Source of the DNA: Fibrella aestuarina BUZ 2
GTDB taxonomy: Bacteria; Bacteroidota; Bacteroidia; Cytophagales; Spirosomataceae
Direction: 5' to 3'
DNA: 64,000 bases
Assembly (NCBI RefSeq): GCF_000331105.1
Contig: NC_020054.1
Span: forward strand, 2,636,813 to 2,700,812
The position numbers and the translations under genes were made by a program. Each line of letters begins with the position of its first letter. The first letter of the stretch is position 1. Under the pieces are notes generated by a model that searched no databases, was not told the origin of the DNA, and saw nothing but the letters and a program-made list of their open reading frames with translations. Shown piece after piece: positions 25,343-33,920 of the stretch.

Positions 25343-26326
25343 ATGGCTGATAGGATGCTGAATTTTTACATACATGCTTTTTCAAACCTGAACGTAGGCG
25401 GCGGAAAGTTGAATGAGAAAGCCCCACATAAGCCTATACTGCTGCTGACGGTTGTTCAGGCTTACGAAACAGGGCTGCTGACGGATAACCAGATACCGAT
25501 TACGCCTGAGCTAACTAGCTTGTTTAAGTCGAACTGGAACCGGATCGTGACAAGCGGGCACACATTAGGCTTTGCGTTGCCGTTTTTCCACCTGAAAAAT
25601 GAGAAAGGCAGTTGGTGGGAACTGGTCGCGAATCCGGGTTGCGAACTGTGGGTACAATATGGCCGACTTACGTCTTTTGGCAATCTAAGCGTGGCAGTTG
25701 CTCAGGCGCAGATTGATCCCAATCTGGCTCAACTCCTGATGGATGAAACTACGCGACAGGTCCTGCGAGGTACGTTGCTGGATACTTATTTTCCCGGTCA
25801 GTCGGTCGTGCACATGGCTTTGCCTGCTGAAGAAATAGACGGATTGACACGCGAGATGGTTGACGAATCGCCGACCGAATACCGCGCCCGGCTAAAAGAC
25901 TTAAAAACGCGGCTCGATCCCGAAACGTACCAGATCGAAATCTATACCCGCGACACCGTTTTTCGGCGCGAGGTTGTCCGGCTTTACGACGACACCTGCT
26001 GCGTGACAGGCGTGCGTGTCTCGGCCCCGTACTCGTTCTCGATGGTCGACGCCTGCCATATCATGCCATTTGCAAAAACGTTCAATAATCATCCGACCAA
26101 CGGCATTGCGCTCTGCCCGAATCTGCACCGGGCGTTTGACAAGGGAGCTATTTCGGTCGATGAGCACTACCGGGTGATCGTATCAGATACGTTCGTAGAA
26201 AACGAAAGCAGTCTGTACAGCTTGAAATCATTGGCCGGTACGTCGATCAACCTGCCAGGTGATGCGCGATATCAGCCTGATTTGGCTGCCTTTGCCTGGC
26301 ATCGGACGCATGTTTTTAGGAGTTAG
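25343..26326 (+). CDS. HNH endonuclease, restriction-like, with a possible ScoMcrA-like sulfur-binding N-terminal domain
   Basis: This nuclease is about 327 aa. The N-terminal 150 residues begin with APHKPILLLTVVQAYETG, a segment that resembles the DNA sulfur-binding domain of ScoMcrA-type type IV restriction enzymes; this match is from memory and moderate. The C-terminal HNH domain has TCCVTGV (Cys pair), VDACHIMPF (first His), NGIALCPNLHRAFD (Asn, Cys, second His). It would cut DNA, possibly modified DNA. It is followed four bases after its stop by a convergent nuclease-like gene. The start is ATG 25343; GTG at 25334 is possible. It sits in a somewhat AT-richer patch, consistent with transfer. 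Confidence 0.82.
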   Translation: MADRMLNFYIHAFSNLNVGGGKLNEKAPHKPILLLTVVQAYETGLLTDNQIPITPELTSLFKSNWNRIVTSGHTLGFALPFFHLKNEKGSWWELVANPGCELWVQYGRLTSFGNLSVAVAQAQIDPNLAQLLMDETTRQVLRGTLLDTYFPGQSVVHMALPAEEIDGLTREMVDESPTEYRARLKDLKTRLDPETYQIEIYTRDTVFRREVVRLYDDTCCVTGVRVSAPYSFSMVDACHIMPFAKTFNNHPTNGIALCPNLHRAFDKGAISVDEHYRVIVSDTFVENESSLYSLKSLAGTSINLPGDARYQPDLAAFAWHRTHVFRS

Positions 26327-26330
26327 TAGC

Positions 26331-27146
26331 TTAATCGAATAAATTCAACTGCCCGTCTTGTTTAGAAACGTACCGATACGATACTTCATCCTCACTGACC
26401 ACTTGTATGCCACCCAATTTGTCGATTTTACGCTTAATCGTTCGAATCGTCTCTGGCATTTCATGAATTAAATGCTTGGTAGTGAATCGTAAAGGTGTCC
26501 AGTTAGCTACGGCAGAAATTTGGTTGTTTCGATTTTTATCATAAACTACCTGTTCGGGCTTCATATGGTATTCATCTCCATCGCACTCAACATTTATGTT
26601 GCCATTTTTGCAAAATATTGCGAAGTCACAAATCCAATTGTCAGAATTAGTCTGTAAGTAAAACTGACGCTCAGCAGGAAGTCGATGCTTTTTTAATTCA
26701 GACCACAGCAAATCTTCCAGGGGGCTGTCAGCGAAAACGTCGTTTATTTCGTCGGCCTGTTGTAGTTTGGTAAGTGTCGTTGGAATAAATAATAGTTGTC
26801 TACCCCGAAGGCTGAGAATGGGCCTTGGTAACGCTTGTAAAAGGCCAAAGCTGATTTTGTAATAAGTATTGTTGGATTTAGCGTTTATCGTTTCGGTTGG
26901 AAACAATAAACGCCGTTTTACTATAGACACACTATCTACTTGTGCTACGTGACGAATTGAGTATTTCCAGTCCCCGAAACTTTTTTTGAAGTAAAAGGCG
27001 ATATAACGCATGCCGCCGTTCTTAACCAATTCAGGTACGCGTGAACTCGTTGGAATGCGATACCAACCCTCATCACGGGCAATCAAAAAATCTGATTTGT
27101 CTTTAAATAGAGCTACGAGCGTATCGTTGGGCAGGCGTTTGCTCAT
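26331..27146 (-). CDS. PD-(D/E)XK nuclease-like protein (DUF559/Vsr-related C-terminus)
   Basis: This 271-aa protein's N-terminal half (about residues 1-150) is unassigned and contains a probable beta-rich region. The C-terminal half has LLWSELKKHRLPAERQFYL, then WICDFAIF and INVECDGDEYH, which fits the E...D...ExD layout of DUF559/Vsr-like nucleases. It ends about 70 residues later. Composition is clearly more AT-rich than the neighbours. It converges on the HNH gene with a four-base gap. Together they may be a small defence or DNA-repair module; that is inference. Confidence 0.72.
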   Translation of the reverse strand: MSKRLPNDTLVALFKDKSDFLIARDEGWYRIPTSSRVPELVKNGGMRYIAFYFKKSFGDWKYSIRHVAQVDSVSIVKRRLLFPTETINAKSNNTYYKISFGLLQALPRPILSLRGRQLLFIPTTLTKLQQADEINDVFADSPLEDLLWSELKKHRLPAERQFYLQTNSDNWICDFAIFCKNGNINVECDGDEYHMKPEQVVYDKNRNNQISAVANWTPLRFTTKHLIHEMPETIRTIKRKIDKLGGIQVVSEDEVSYRYVSKQDGQLNLFD

Positions 27147-27321
27147 ATGTAATGTGATCTGAAGCAAACTTAGTCGTAATTGCTTAAAGTAACGATGGTA
27201 ATATATCCCTGATGCAGTTGTGAAACGGGGACAATCAAGCGCCTAGTACCCCATACGGAGTCAGGTATTTCCAGAGCGTGGTTAGACTACATACCTGAAC
27301 CTGTTCGGCGGGCCGGAAATC

Positions 27322-27691
27322 CTAGGCTGACGGCGTAACGACGAGAATCGGGATGCCGCCCAAATCGCGGCTGGCAATGTAATTTCCCCGGCTTAGCGTG
27401 GGTGCATTCGTGTATTTGATGTCAAGACCCACCACCGGTCGACCGCCGCGTACCAACACTAAATCCAGCTCCGATCCCTCGGCGGTGCGGTAATAATACG
27501 GTCGTGTGTCGTAGGCTAGCGTGGCAATAACCTGTTGAATCACGTAACCCTCCCATGAGCTACCCACATACAGACTTCCACTGAGCGCTTCAGGCGTTTG
27601 AACAGCCGCTAAGGCATGAAACAGTCCACTGTCCCGATGGTCTGTCGTCAACCAGTTCGACAAATTCGTTTGTGATCAAGCGACTAATCAT
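27322..27691 (-). pseudogene. Remnant of an AAA ATPase with DUF4143 domain
   Basis: The fragment encodes a DUF4143 C-terminus (RDSGLFHALAAVQ, GSSWEGYVIQQ, YYYRTAEGSELDLVLV, LDIKYTNAPTLSRG). These proteins normally carry an AAA domain of about 200 residues first, which is missing. Upstream, ATG ATT AGT CGC at 27691 begins a short frame (MISRLITNEF) that looks like a genuine ATPase start but is out of frame with the DUF4143 part. The gene thus lost its middle and its frame. A palindrome (27691-27733) overlaps the old start codon. Confidence 0.75.
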
Positions 27692-27733
27692 AACCCTGCA
27701 ATTTTAAAGTACAATTTTAAATTTGCAGGGTTA
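27691..27733. repeat. AT-rich palindrome at the start of the broken ATPase gene
   Basis: AACCCTGCAATTTTAAA (27692-27708) and its near-perfect complement TTTAAATTTGCAGGGTT (27716-27732) flank a 7-base spacer. On the minus strand the right-hand end reads straight into ATG. It could be an operator or an insertion scar. Confidence 0.7.
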
Positions 27734-27784
27734 TGACCTTGAACGAAAGCCTTTAGCGCACCCGATACTTCCGTTTCCCTAGCG

Positions 27785-28846
27785 CTACTTCAAGGCTGCT
27801 TTATCGGTCGCTGTTGCCAGCTTTTCCTTCACGAGCGCGTTGAATTTCTGCGGCTCTTCCCAGCAGGGGAGGTGGGCCGACTCCTCGAACCAGATGAGCT
27901 CTTTATGGGGCGCTTGGACGGATGCAACATAATCCGCCACCAGGGTAGACGGGCAGTTGTTGTCGTAGCGTCCCAGGCAGAAATAGACTGGTACGTTGAC
28001 CGCTGGAATCTGTTGCTTAAGGTCGAGGGCTGGCCACAGGGTTTCTACCATCGGGTAAGAAAGTTGCTGGATCTTGTTGGCCTTCAGCAGACTGAGCAAG
28101 CTATATTCTTTGGACCGCAAATAGATTTGAGAGCCGGGCATACGGAGGTGCGTATGAACCACACCGCCGTACTTCTGTACCAGATCCCGCTGCTTTTTTA
28201 GCGCATCGAGTCCGTCTTTATACAGTCCGTTTTCGGGCGGGCCGATTTGTTGCAGCGTTGCCAAAGCACTGCCATCCTGTTTTTGCTGGGCGTTGCTGAG
28301 CGCGAATTCGTACGACAACTGTTCACTTACGGGCCCGTTCGAAATGGGCGATACAGCCATAAACGCCTGATAATCGTCGGGGTGTTTCGCGATGACGTGC
28401 ATGCCCAATAGCCCGCCCCAAGAATGGCCGACCAGTACGATTTTAGGCTGATTAAAGCGTTGTTTCAGCCAGGCCGTCAAGGCATGCGTATCGGCAACGA
28501 ACTGATCCAGGGTCATTGTTTCGGCAGGGATCCGCGAGGAGTAGGACTTGCCGGAGCCGCGCTGATCCCAATAAACGACCGTGAAGTGATCTTCTAACGG
28601 CGCATTGTAATGCATGTATAACGGCATCGACAGATTGCCCGGCCCGCCATGTAGCCATAGCAGCACCGGGTTACGTCGATCGCTGCCTCGTATGGTCACG
28701 AACTGCCTAACGCCGTTGATGGGAACCCGTTGCATCTCGGCAATACTGGTGTCTAGTATCGTGCCATCGGCCGCTTTGAAGGGGCGGGTAGTACGACAGG
28801 CCCCACAGAAGATGAGCAGAATCAGGGAGAGGGCTTTCAGACGCAT
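27785..28846 (-). CDS. Alpha/beta hydrolase lipoprotein, proline iminopeptidase-like
   Basis: This 353-aa alpha/beta hydrolase has a lipoprotein signal (LILLIFCGAC). The oxyanion region LLWLHGGPGN and VVYWDQRGSGKS are characteristic of S33 proline iminopeptidase-type enzymes. The nucleophile elbow is VGHSWGG, the late acid lies in CLGRYDNNCP, and the catalytic His is in EESAHLPCWEEP. Natural substrate unknown. The frame extends to 28948, but the ATG at 28846 starts the signal peptide. Confidence 0.88.
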   Translation of the reverse strand: MRLKALSLILLIFCGACRTTRPFKAADGTILDTSIAEMQRVPINGVRQFVTIRGSDRRNPVLLWLHGGPGNLSMPLYMHYNAPLEDHFTVVYWDQRGSGKSYSSRIPAETMTLDQFVADTHALTAWLKQRFNQPKIVLVGHSWGGLLGMHVIAKHPDDYQAFMAVSPISNGPVSEQLSYEFALSNAQQKQDGSALATLQQIGPPENGLYKDGLDALKKQRDLVQKYGGVVHTHLRMPGSQIYLRSKEYSLLSLLKANKIQQLSYPMVETLWPALDLKQQIPAVNVPVYFCLGRYDNNCPSTLVADYVASVQAPHKELIWFEESAHLPCWEEPQKFNALVKEKLATATDKAALK

Positions 28847-29013
28847 AGTAGTTGACAGAGAGCATGGTAACGCCAAGATGCGGAAAACGACAGAGAGGTT
28901 GCTTCGGGCAAGCAACAACTGATAACGAGTGCGCTGGTCGAAACGCACAGCCCGGTTTTAAACAGTTAGCCGATTACGTTGTCTAAGCTGGACAACATAA
29001 ACTCTGTTCGATT

Positions 29014-29274
29014 ATGAAAACGAGTACGATTGATCTCAAATCGTTTTGCCTGGGTGTGCTCGCTATGGGCGCGGTGCTGCTGATGGCCAACAAACCCGCC
29101 GCTCAACCCGTAGCGCAAGCGCAGCCCTGCGACGATACCCGCCGCTACCAGGCTGTCGGCGTGGACAAATATGCCATCATCATCGATACAAAAACAGGTC
29201 GGTTCCTCTACGAGTACGGGCGGCCAAACTGGCGTAAAGGCGATTTTGAAACGGTTATTGAGGCTGCTAAATAA
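29014..29274 (+). CDS. Small exported protein, 86 aa
   Basis: The N-terminus has a signal-like hydrophobic stretch (FCLGVLAMGAVLLMANKPAA). The mature part of about 50 residues contains DKYAIIIDTKTGRFLYEYG, suggesting a small beta structure. No family was recognised. It is divergent from the hydrolase gene and upstream of the MFS exporter, with 46 bases between. Confidence 0.7.
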   Translation: MKTSTIDLKSFCLGVLAMGAVLLMANKPAAQPVAQAQPCDDTRRYQAVGVDKYAIIIDTKTGRFLYEYGRPNWRKGDFETVIEAAK

Positions 29275-29320
29275 ACGCGCCGGTTGGTAGATGGGCTGGT
29301 AGTAGTGGTCTGTGTTCGTA

Positions 29321-30904
29321 ATGGCCGGGCTGAAACGGGCTTTAAATCGGCGCGACAAACATCAGGGCGGGCGGCGGGTTACGATAAAAGACTGTTTTAA
29401 ACGTTTGCTGCCCGTGATAGCCAATCCGCCTGTATCGCCCACCGCGACACCAACCCCCAACAAATGGCTGGTACTGGCCACGCTGGCCTTCGGTACGTTC
29501 ATGGCGACGCTCGACAGCAGTATCGTCAACATTGCCCTGCCCACCATCCGGCGGGAACTCGATGCCGGTGACAGCGTGGAATGGGTGGTGCTCAGTTACC
29601 TGCTCACCACCACCAGCACGTTGCTCATCATGGGCAAACTCTCGGACTGGCTGGGTCGGAAAAATATGTACGTGACGGGGTTCGGCATTTTTGTGTTGGG
29701 CTCGCTGCTGTGTGGCCTGTCGTGGAATATCGGCTCGCTGATCGGGTTTCGGGTGGTGCAGGGGCTGGGGGCGGCCATGATTTTTGCCATCGGCCCCGCC
29801 ATCATTTCCGACACCTTCCAGCCTAACGAACGCGGGCAGGCGCTGGGCCTGATGGGCGCTATCGTGGCAGCGGGTTCCAGCACGGGGCCGGTCGTGGGCG
29901 GGTTGCTGCTGGGTAAATTCGGCTGGTCGAGTATTTTCTTCGTGAACGTACCCATCGGCCTGATCGCCATCTGGCGGGCGCTGGTGGTGCTGCCCACGAG
30001 CTCGCGGCAGGCCCGCGGCGCGTTTGACCTAGTGGGAGCAGGGTTGTTTCTGGTGGGCGTCGTGACGTTGCTCGTTGGCCTCGACTTCGGCCCGGAGCCC
30101 GACTACGGCTGGGGCAACCCGCTGGTGATGGGCCTGCTGGGAACGGGTGCCGTGCTGCTGGGGCTGTTTATCTATTGGGAATCGCGCACGCCCGCGCCCA
30201 TGTTGCAACTGAGTCTGTTTCGGGTACGTCCCTACACGTCGGCGATTCTGGCGGCGTTGCTGGGCTTCATGGCGTCGGGTGGTAACTTGTTCATCATCCC
30301 GTTTTTTCTGCAACAGTTGCTCGGCTTTTCGCCCCAAACGGCGGGGCTGGTGCTGCTGGCTGGTCCGCTGACGCTGAGCATTGTAGCGCCCATCGGCGGG
30401 TACCTGTCGAGCCGGGTCAGTACGCGCTGGCTGGCCAGTACGGGGCTATTGCTGGCAGCAGCGGGCTACTTTTCACTGTCGTTCCTGCAAACCGACTGGA
30501 ATTGGCACAACGTGGTCTGGCGAACGGCGCTGGTCAGCTTCGGCTTTGCGTTGTTTCAGTCGCCCAACAGCAGCAGCGCGCTCAATGCGGCCCCGCTGCC
30601 CCAACGGGGCGTGGCCAGCAGTGTGATTGCGTTTATGCGGAACATGGGGCTGGTGGTGGGCATTGCCCTGGCCGCGGCGGTCTGGTATAGCACCCGAAAT
30701 GTCTACGCCCGCATGCACCAGGCCGACCCCATGAGCGACGTCGCGCAACTCACTGGGATGCGGGCCGTTTACTGGGTGCTGACGGGACTAATTATCACGG
30801 CCGCCCTCATCTCCTTCTCGCGGGGCAAAACCCTACCCGAGCCGCACCATGCCGGCGACGTACCTGGTGAAGGCCTGGCTACGCTGGCAGGGGATAAGGT
30901 GTGA
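29321..30904 (+). CDS. MFS exporter, DHA2 (EmrB/QacA, 14-TMS) family
   Basis: This protein of about 527 aa has around 14 hydrophobic segments. The N-terminal FGTFMATLDSSIVNIALPTI (motif D1-like) and GKLSDWLGRKNMYV (MFS motif A) are clear, and GRRWAF-type loops are replaced by family-typical text such as LGLMGAIVAAGSSTGPVVGGLLLG (motif C). It is a proton-driven drug or metabolite exporter in the inner membrane; substrate unknown. There is no adjacent EmrA-like adaptor or TetR gene. An ATG at 29321 is used; GTG at 29312 is possible. The N-terminal extension before the first helix is about 45 residues. Confidence 0.92.
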   Translation: MAGLKRALNRRDKHQGGRRVTIKDCFKRLLPVIANPPVSPTATPTPNKWLVLATLAFGTFMATLDSSIVNIALPTIRRELDAGDSVEWVVLSYLLTTTSTLLIMGKLSDWLGRKNMYVTGFGIFVLGSLLCGLSWNIGSLIGFRVVQGLGAAMIFAIGPAIISDTFQPNERGQALGLMGAIVAAGSSTGPVVGGLLLGKFGWSSIFFVNVPIGLIAIWRALVVLPTSSRQARGAFDLVGAGLFLVGVVTLLVGLDFGPEPDYGWGNPLVMGLLGTGAVLLGLFIYWESRTPAPMLQLSLFRVRPYTSAILAALLGFMASGGNLFIIPFFLQQLLGFSPQTAGLVLLAGPLTLSIVAPIGGYLSSRVSTRWLASTGLLLAAAGYFSLSFLQTDWNWHNVVWRTALVSFGFALFQSPNSSSALNAAPLPQRGVASSVIAFMRNMGLVVGIALAAAVWYSTRNVYARMHQADPMSDVAQLTGMRAVYWVLTGLIITAALISFSRGKTLPEPHHAGDVPGEGLATLAGDKV

Positions 30905-30938
30905 TAATGGATAATGTACAATGAACGATGTACAATGG
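30905..30938. repeat. Half copy of a family-A palindrome
   Basis: AATGGATAATGTACAATG and ACGATGTACAATGG words match the left arm of the family-A palindromes. A convincing right arm is missing. It lies just after the MFS stop. Confidence 0.55.
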
Positions 30939-31012
30939 TAGGATGCGGTCTGCTGCTGCGGTACAACTAGTTACGCGGACGGGAAATAAGCCATGATAAA
31001 GGCGCGTTTACG

Positions 31013-31054
31013 CCACAGCGGCACGGCGTACCAGTGTACACCGTGCCGCTGTGG
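31013..31054. terminator. Perfect 14-bp stem hairpin between convergent MFS and GH125 genes
   Basis: CCACAGCGGCACGG (31013-31026) and CCGTGCCGCTGTGG (31041-31054) pair exactly around a 14-base loop. It is nine bases from the GH125 stop. T-runs are weak on both strands. Confidence 0.65.
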
Positions 31055-31062
31055 TGAAGAAC

Positions 31063-32481
31063 TTACGACAACAGCGCGCGGCGTTCGTTGAAAGTTTTCA
31101 GGATAAACTCGCCGAAGAGCGTGTTGGCCCAGGCAAACCACTTGCGCGTGAACTTACTGGGGTCGTTTTTGTGGAACGACTCGTGCATGAATCCCGTGCC
31201 CGCATGGATTTTCTGCAACGTCTGAATACACTGCCGGATTTCGGCATCACTCGTGCTGGTCAGGCCCCGGATAATGATGCTCATGGGCCAGATCATGTCC
31301 ATACCGGCGTGGGGACCGCCGATGCCTTCACCCGCTGTACCTTTGAAGAAAAACGGATTTTCGTCGCTCAGCACCAGCCGACGGGTATTCTGGTAAATGG
31401 GGTCGCTCACCGCTACGGCCCCCAGGTAGGGCATCGCCAGCAGGCTGGGTACGTTGGCGTCGTCCATAAGGTTATACGAACCGTAGCCGTTGACCTCGTA
31501 GGCGTACACTTTCCCAAAACGCGGGTGTGTCGTAATGGCGTGCTGCTTCAGGGCTGTTTCTACTTCGGCAGCCATCGACCGGGCTTCCGTGGCGAGCGGG
31601 GCGTTGGCGCGAATGGCCGTCAGCAGCTCGGCCATCTGCCGCAGCGAGGTTACCGCAAAGAAATTCGACGGAATCAGGTAGGGGTAGATGGTGGCGTCAT
31701 CGCTGGGCCGGAACATTGAGCAGATCAGGCCGTTGGGCTTGACCGGGTAGCCGTAGCCGCCCAGCGGCACGCCGTCGGTGGCCCAGGCGGTTCGCCGCTC
31801 GAATTTGTAGGGGCCGGGACCCGTCTTGCGCTGTTGCTCGCGGAAGGTCTGCACCACCAGGCGCATGGCCTCCTGCCAGTTGGCATCGAAGGGCGCGGTG
31901 TCGCCGGTTTGTTTCCAGTAGTAGTAGCCGAGCCGGATGGGGTAGCACAGGCTGTCGATTTCCCACTTCCGCTCGTGCAGGCCCGGCTTCATGTCGGTGA
32001 CGTCGTCTTTCCACTCGCCCACTTTGGTCGTTTCCTTGTAAAAGGCGTTGGCGTACGGATCAAACCGGATGCAACGCGCCTGCCGGGCAATCACGCCCGC
32101 CACCAGTTGTTGGAGGGGTTTGTCGCCCTTCATCAGGGGCAGGTAGGGCCACACCTGCGCCGTTGAGTCGCGCAGCCACATGGCGTCGATGTCGCCCGTA
32201 ATCACGTAGGTGTCGGGTTTGCCGCCGTCCATGGTATGCTCTACGGTGGTGTCGAGCGTGTTGGGGAAGCAGTTTTCAAACAGCCAGGCCATTTCGGGAT
32301 TGTTGATCCCTTTCCTGACGGCGGCGATGGTCTGCTCAACGGCTTCTGACCGAAAATTACGTTGGGCGGCTGCTACCCGAACGGTCGGATAATCGGCGGA
32401 TGAGCGAGCGGTGGCGAATTGCCCTGAAGCCAGTGCGGCGGTGGTGAGGGCCGTGTTTTGAATGAATGTTCGGCGGTTCAT
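31063..32481 (-). CDS. Glycoside hydrolase family 125 protein (exo-alpha-1,6-mannosidase family)
   Basis: This 472-aa GH125 enzyme has a twin-arginine-like signal (MNRRTFIQNTALTTAALASG), so it may be exported folded. The conserved YVITGDIDAMWLRDSTAQVWPY (near residue 90) is the family's substrate-binding core. Characterised GH125 enzymes remove terminal alpha-1,6-mannose residues. It is the last gene of the mannan locus, behind GH76 and the Sus genes, which supports stepwise degradation of an alpha-1,6-mannan backbone. Start chosen at the RR signal; the frame continues to 32502. Confidence 0.92.
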   Translation of the reverse strand: MNRRTFIQNTALTTAALASGQFATARSSADYPTVRVAAAQRNFRSEAVEQTIAAVRKGINNPEMAWLFENCFPNTLDTTVEHTMDGGKPDTYVITGDIDAMWLRDSTAQVWPYLPLMKGDKPLQQLVAGVIARQARCIRFDPYANAFYKETTKVGEWKDDVTDMKPGLHERKWEIDSLCYPIRLGYYYWKQTGDTAPFDANWQEAMRLVVQTFREQQRKTGPGPYKFERRTAWATDGVPLGGYGYPVKPNGLICSMFRPSDDATIYPYLIPSNFFAVTSLRQMAELLTAIRANAPLATEARSMAAEVETALKQHAITTHPRFGKVYAYEVNGYGSYNLMDDANVPSLLAMPYLGAVAVSDPIYQNTRRLVLSDENPFFFKGTAGEGIGGPHAGMDMIWPMSIIIRGLTSTSDAEIRQCIQTLQKIHAGTGFMHESFHKNDPSKFTRKWFAWANTLFGEFILKTFNERRALLS

Positions 32482-32493
32482 AAGGGGAAAAAG

Positions 32494-32588
32494 AATGAAC
32501 AATGTACGATGGACAATGTATAATGGGCTTGACGCACAGGTAAGGGCTTGCTACACCATTATACATTGTCCATCGTACAGTGTCCATT
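32494..32588. repeat. Family-A palindrome with GCTTGACGCA loop
   Basis: Left arm 32494-32525 and right arm 32556-32588 are complementary with few mismatches. The loop contains GGGCTTGACGCACAGG. It fills nearly the whole gap between GH76 and GH125, and the arm reaches the GH76 stop. Confidence 0.82.
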
Positions 32589-33718
32589 CACTTCAATCGG
32601 GTCATGGCTTCGAGCAGCATAGCGCCGCTGAGCTGGGTGGTGAGGTCGGTTTTGCCACTGGCGGGGCGGCTCGCCCAGTTTGGCCCGAAAACGACCTGCG
32701 GTTTCTGGGTGCCGCTCCGCCAGAGCGTTTCGGCGTTGAACGTTAGAAAATTAACATAGCGGGTGCGGGTGTCGGCGGGCACGGCGGGTTCGATGGCCAG
32801 CAGCGCAAGGTAGCGAACGAGCACGGCTTTAAACAAGCCCCCGTCGCCATCGCCTTCCGCTTTCAGCAGGCCGGAGCCCGACAAGTCGGGGTCGGCGAGG
32901 GTGAAATTGGCGGTTTTGGTGGCGTCGTTCAGGTACGTTGCCGTCTGGGTTGCCCGGTACATTTCCAGCCCGGCCCCGATGAGCAGCCCCTGGTTGTAGG
33001 TGAATTTCCAGCCCAGATCAATCTTGCCATCGTTCTGCCGGTTGATGCCGTCATACACCATGCCCGTTGCCGGATCGACCAGCGTTTTGACTTGCCAATC
33101 GTAGATATTTTTGGCCCAGTCGAGGTCAGTTTGGCGTTTCAGGCGCTGGTAGAGGCGGGCCGCCAGAATGACGGCGGGGGCGTTGGCCGGTGTGTTTTTG
33201 TAATAACGCTGGTTCTTCTGCCAAGCAATCCCGCCACCCATCACGTCGCTCCAGCCGAGTTTGATGTCGTCCCACAGCAGCTGCGTGGCATCGAGCCATT
33301 TTTTGTCGTTGGTGGCGTCGTAGGCGCGTAGCATGGCCAGCGCATTCCAAAGCATGTCGTCGTAATAGGTATTCAGAAAAGTGTTGCCGTTTTTGACGGG
33401 CACCCCTGCATACCAGTCGTTCATGTAGATCAGGTACTGGTTGTCTTTGGTGCGCGTGTAGGCGTCCACCAGCACGTCGAGCGCGTGGGCCTGGGGCCAA
33501 TAGTTGAATTTGGTGCTGCCGTTGTTATTCTCGTTGTAATAGCGGCCCTGATCGTTGAAGAACTGCGCGTTCAGCGCCCGGCTACTGCTGTCGGCGATGG
33601 TGGTCCAGTTGAAAACGGTGGGCTTGGTGGCCGGACCGGCCCCCTGCCCGATGCTGTTGTCTTTGCACGACAGGCTGAGGCAGGCAATGAGGATGAAGAC
33701 TTTGTTGAGTAGGTGCAT
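32588..33718 (-). CDS. Glycoside hydrolase family 76 lipoprotein (endo-alpha-1,6-mannanase family)
   Basis: This 376-aa protein has a lipobox (LSLSC) that should place it on a membrane surface. The catalytic Asp pair is in NTYYDDMLWNALAML (near residue 120), the GH76 signature, and the rest forms the usual alpha/alpha barrel. GH76 enzymes cut alpha-1,6-mannan chains internally. Placed between SusE-like and GH125, it is the probable surface endo-enzyme of the locus. Length is typical. Confidence 0.92.
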   Translation of the reverse strand: MHLLNKVFILIACLSLSCKDNSIGQGAGPATKPTVFNWTTIADSSSRALNAQFFNDQGRYYNENNNGSTKFNYWPQAHALDVLVDAYTRTKDNQYLIYMNDWYAGVPVKNGNTFLNTYYDDMLWNALAMLRAYDATNDKKWLDATQLLWDDIKLGWSDVMGGGIAWQKNQRYYKNTPANAPAVILAARLYQRLKRQTDLDWAKNIYDWQVKTLVDPATGMVYDGINRQNDGKIDLGWKFTYNQGLLIGAGLEMYRATQTATYLNDATKTANFTLADPDLSGSGLLKAEGDGDGGLFKAVLVRYLALLAIEPAVPADTRTRYVNFLTFNAETLWRSGTQKPQVVFGPNWASRPASGKTDLTTQLSGAMLLEAMTRLK

Positions 33719-33836
33719 ATGGAAAAAGGATTGTTCGTCGCTGGGTACGTTTGGGATGATTCGGTTGCCAAAAGACTGAACGCCCGGAACAAAGGCCGAG
33801 CGTCGAGTACGTGATTAAACTAAATCTAAAAGGGGA

Positions 33837-33920
33837 TAGAATGGATAATGTATGATGTACAATGCACAATTGGCTGACGCACCTTCATTGTGCATTGTAC
33901 ATCATACATTATCCATTCTA
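33837..33920. repeat. Family-A palindrome, perfect 33-bp arms, GCTGACGCA loop
   Basis: Arms 33837-33869 and 33888-33920 are exactly complementary. The 18-base loop contains GGCTGACGCACC. It lies between the SusE-like stop and the GH76 start, and its right arm touches the SusE-like stop codon. Such a stem could partly terminate transcription or protect the upstream mRNA. Confidence 0.88.

Noticed and set aside
33837..33920. Reading the 33-bp hairpin simply as a rho-independent terminator
   Set aside because: It lacks a T-run on the coding strand, lies within an operon and shares arms and loop with other copies; a repeat element fits better.
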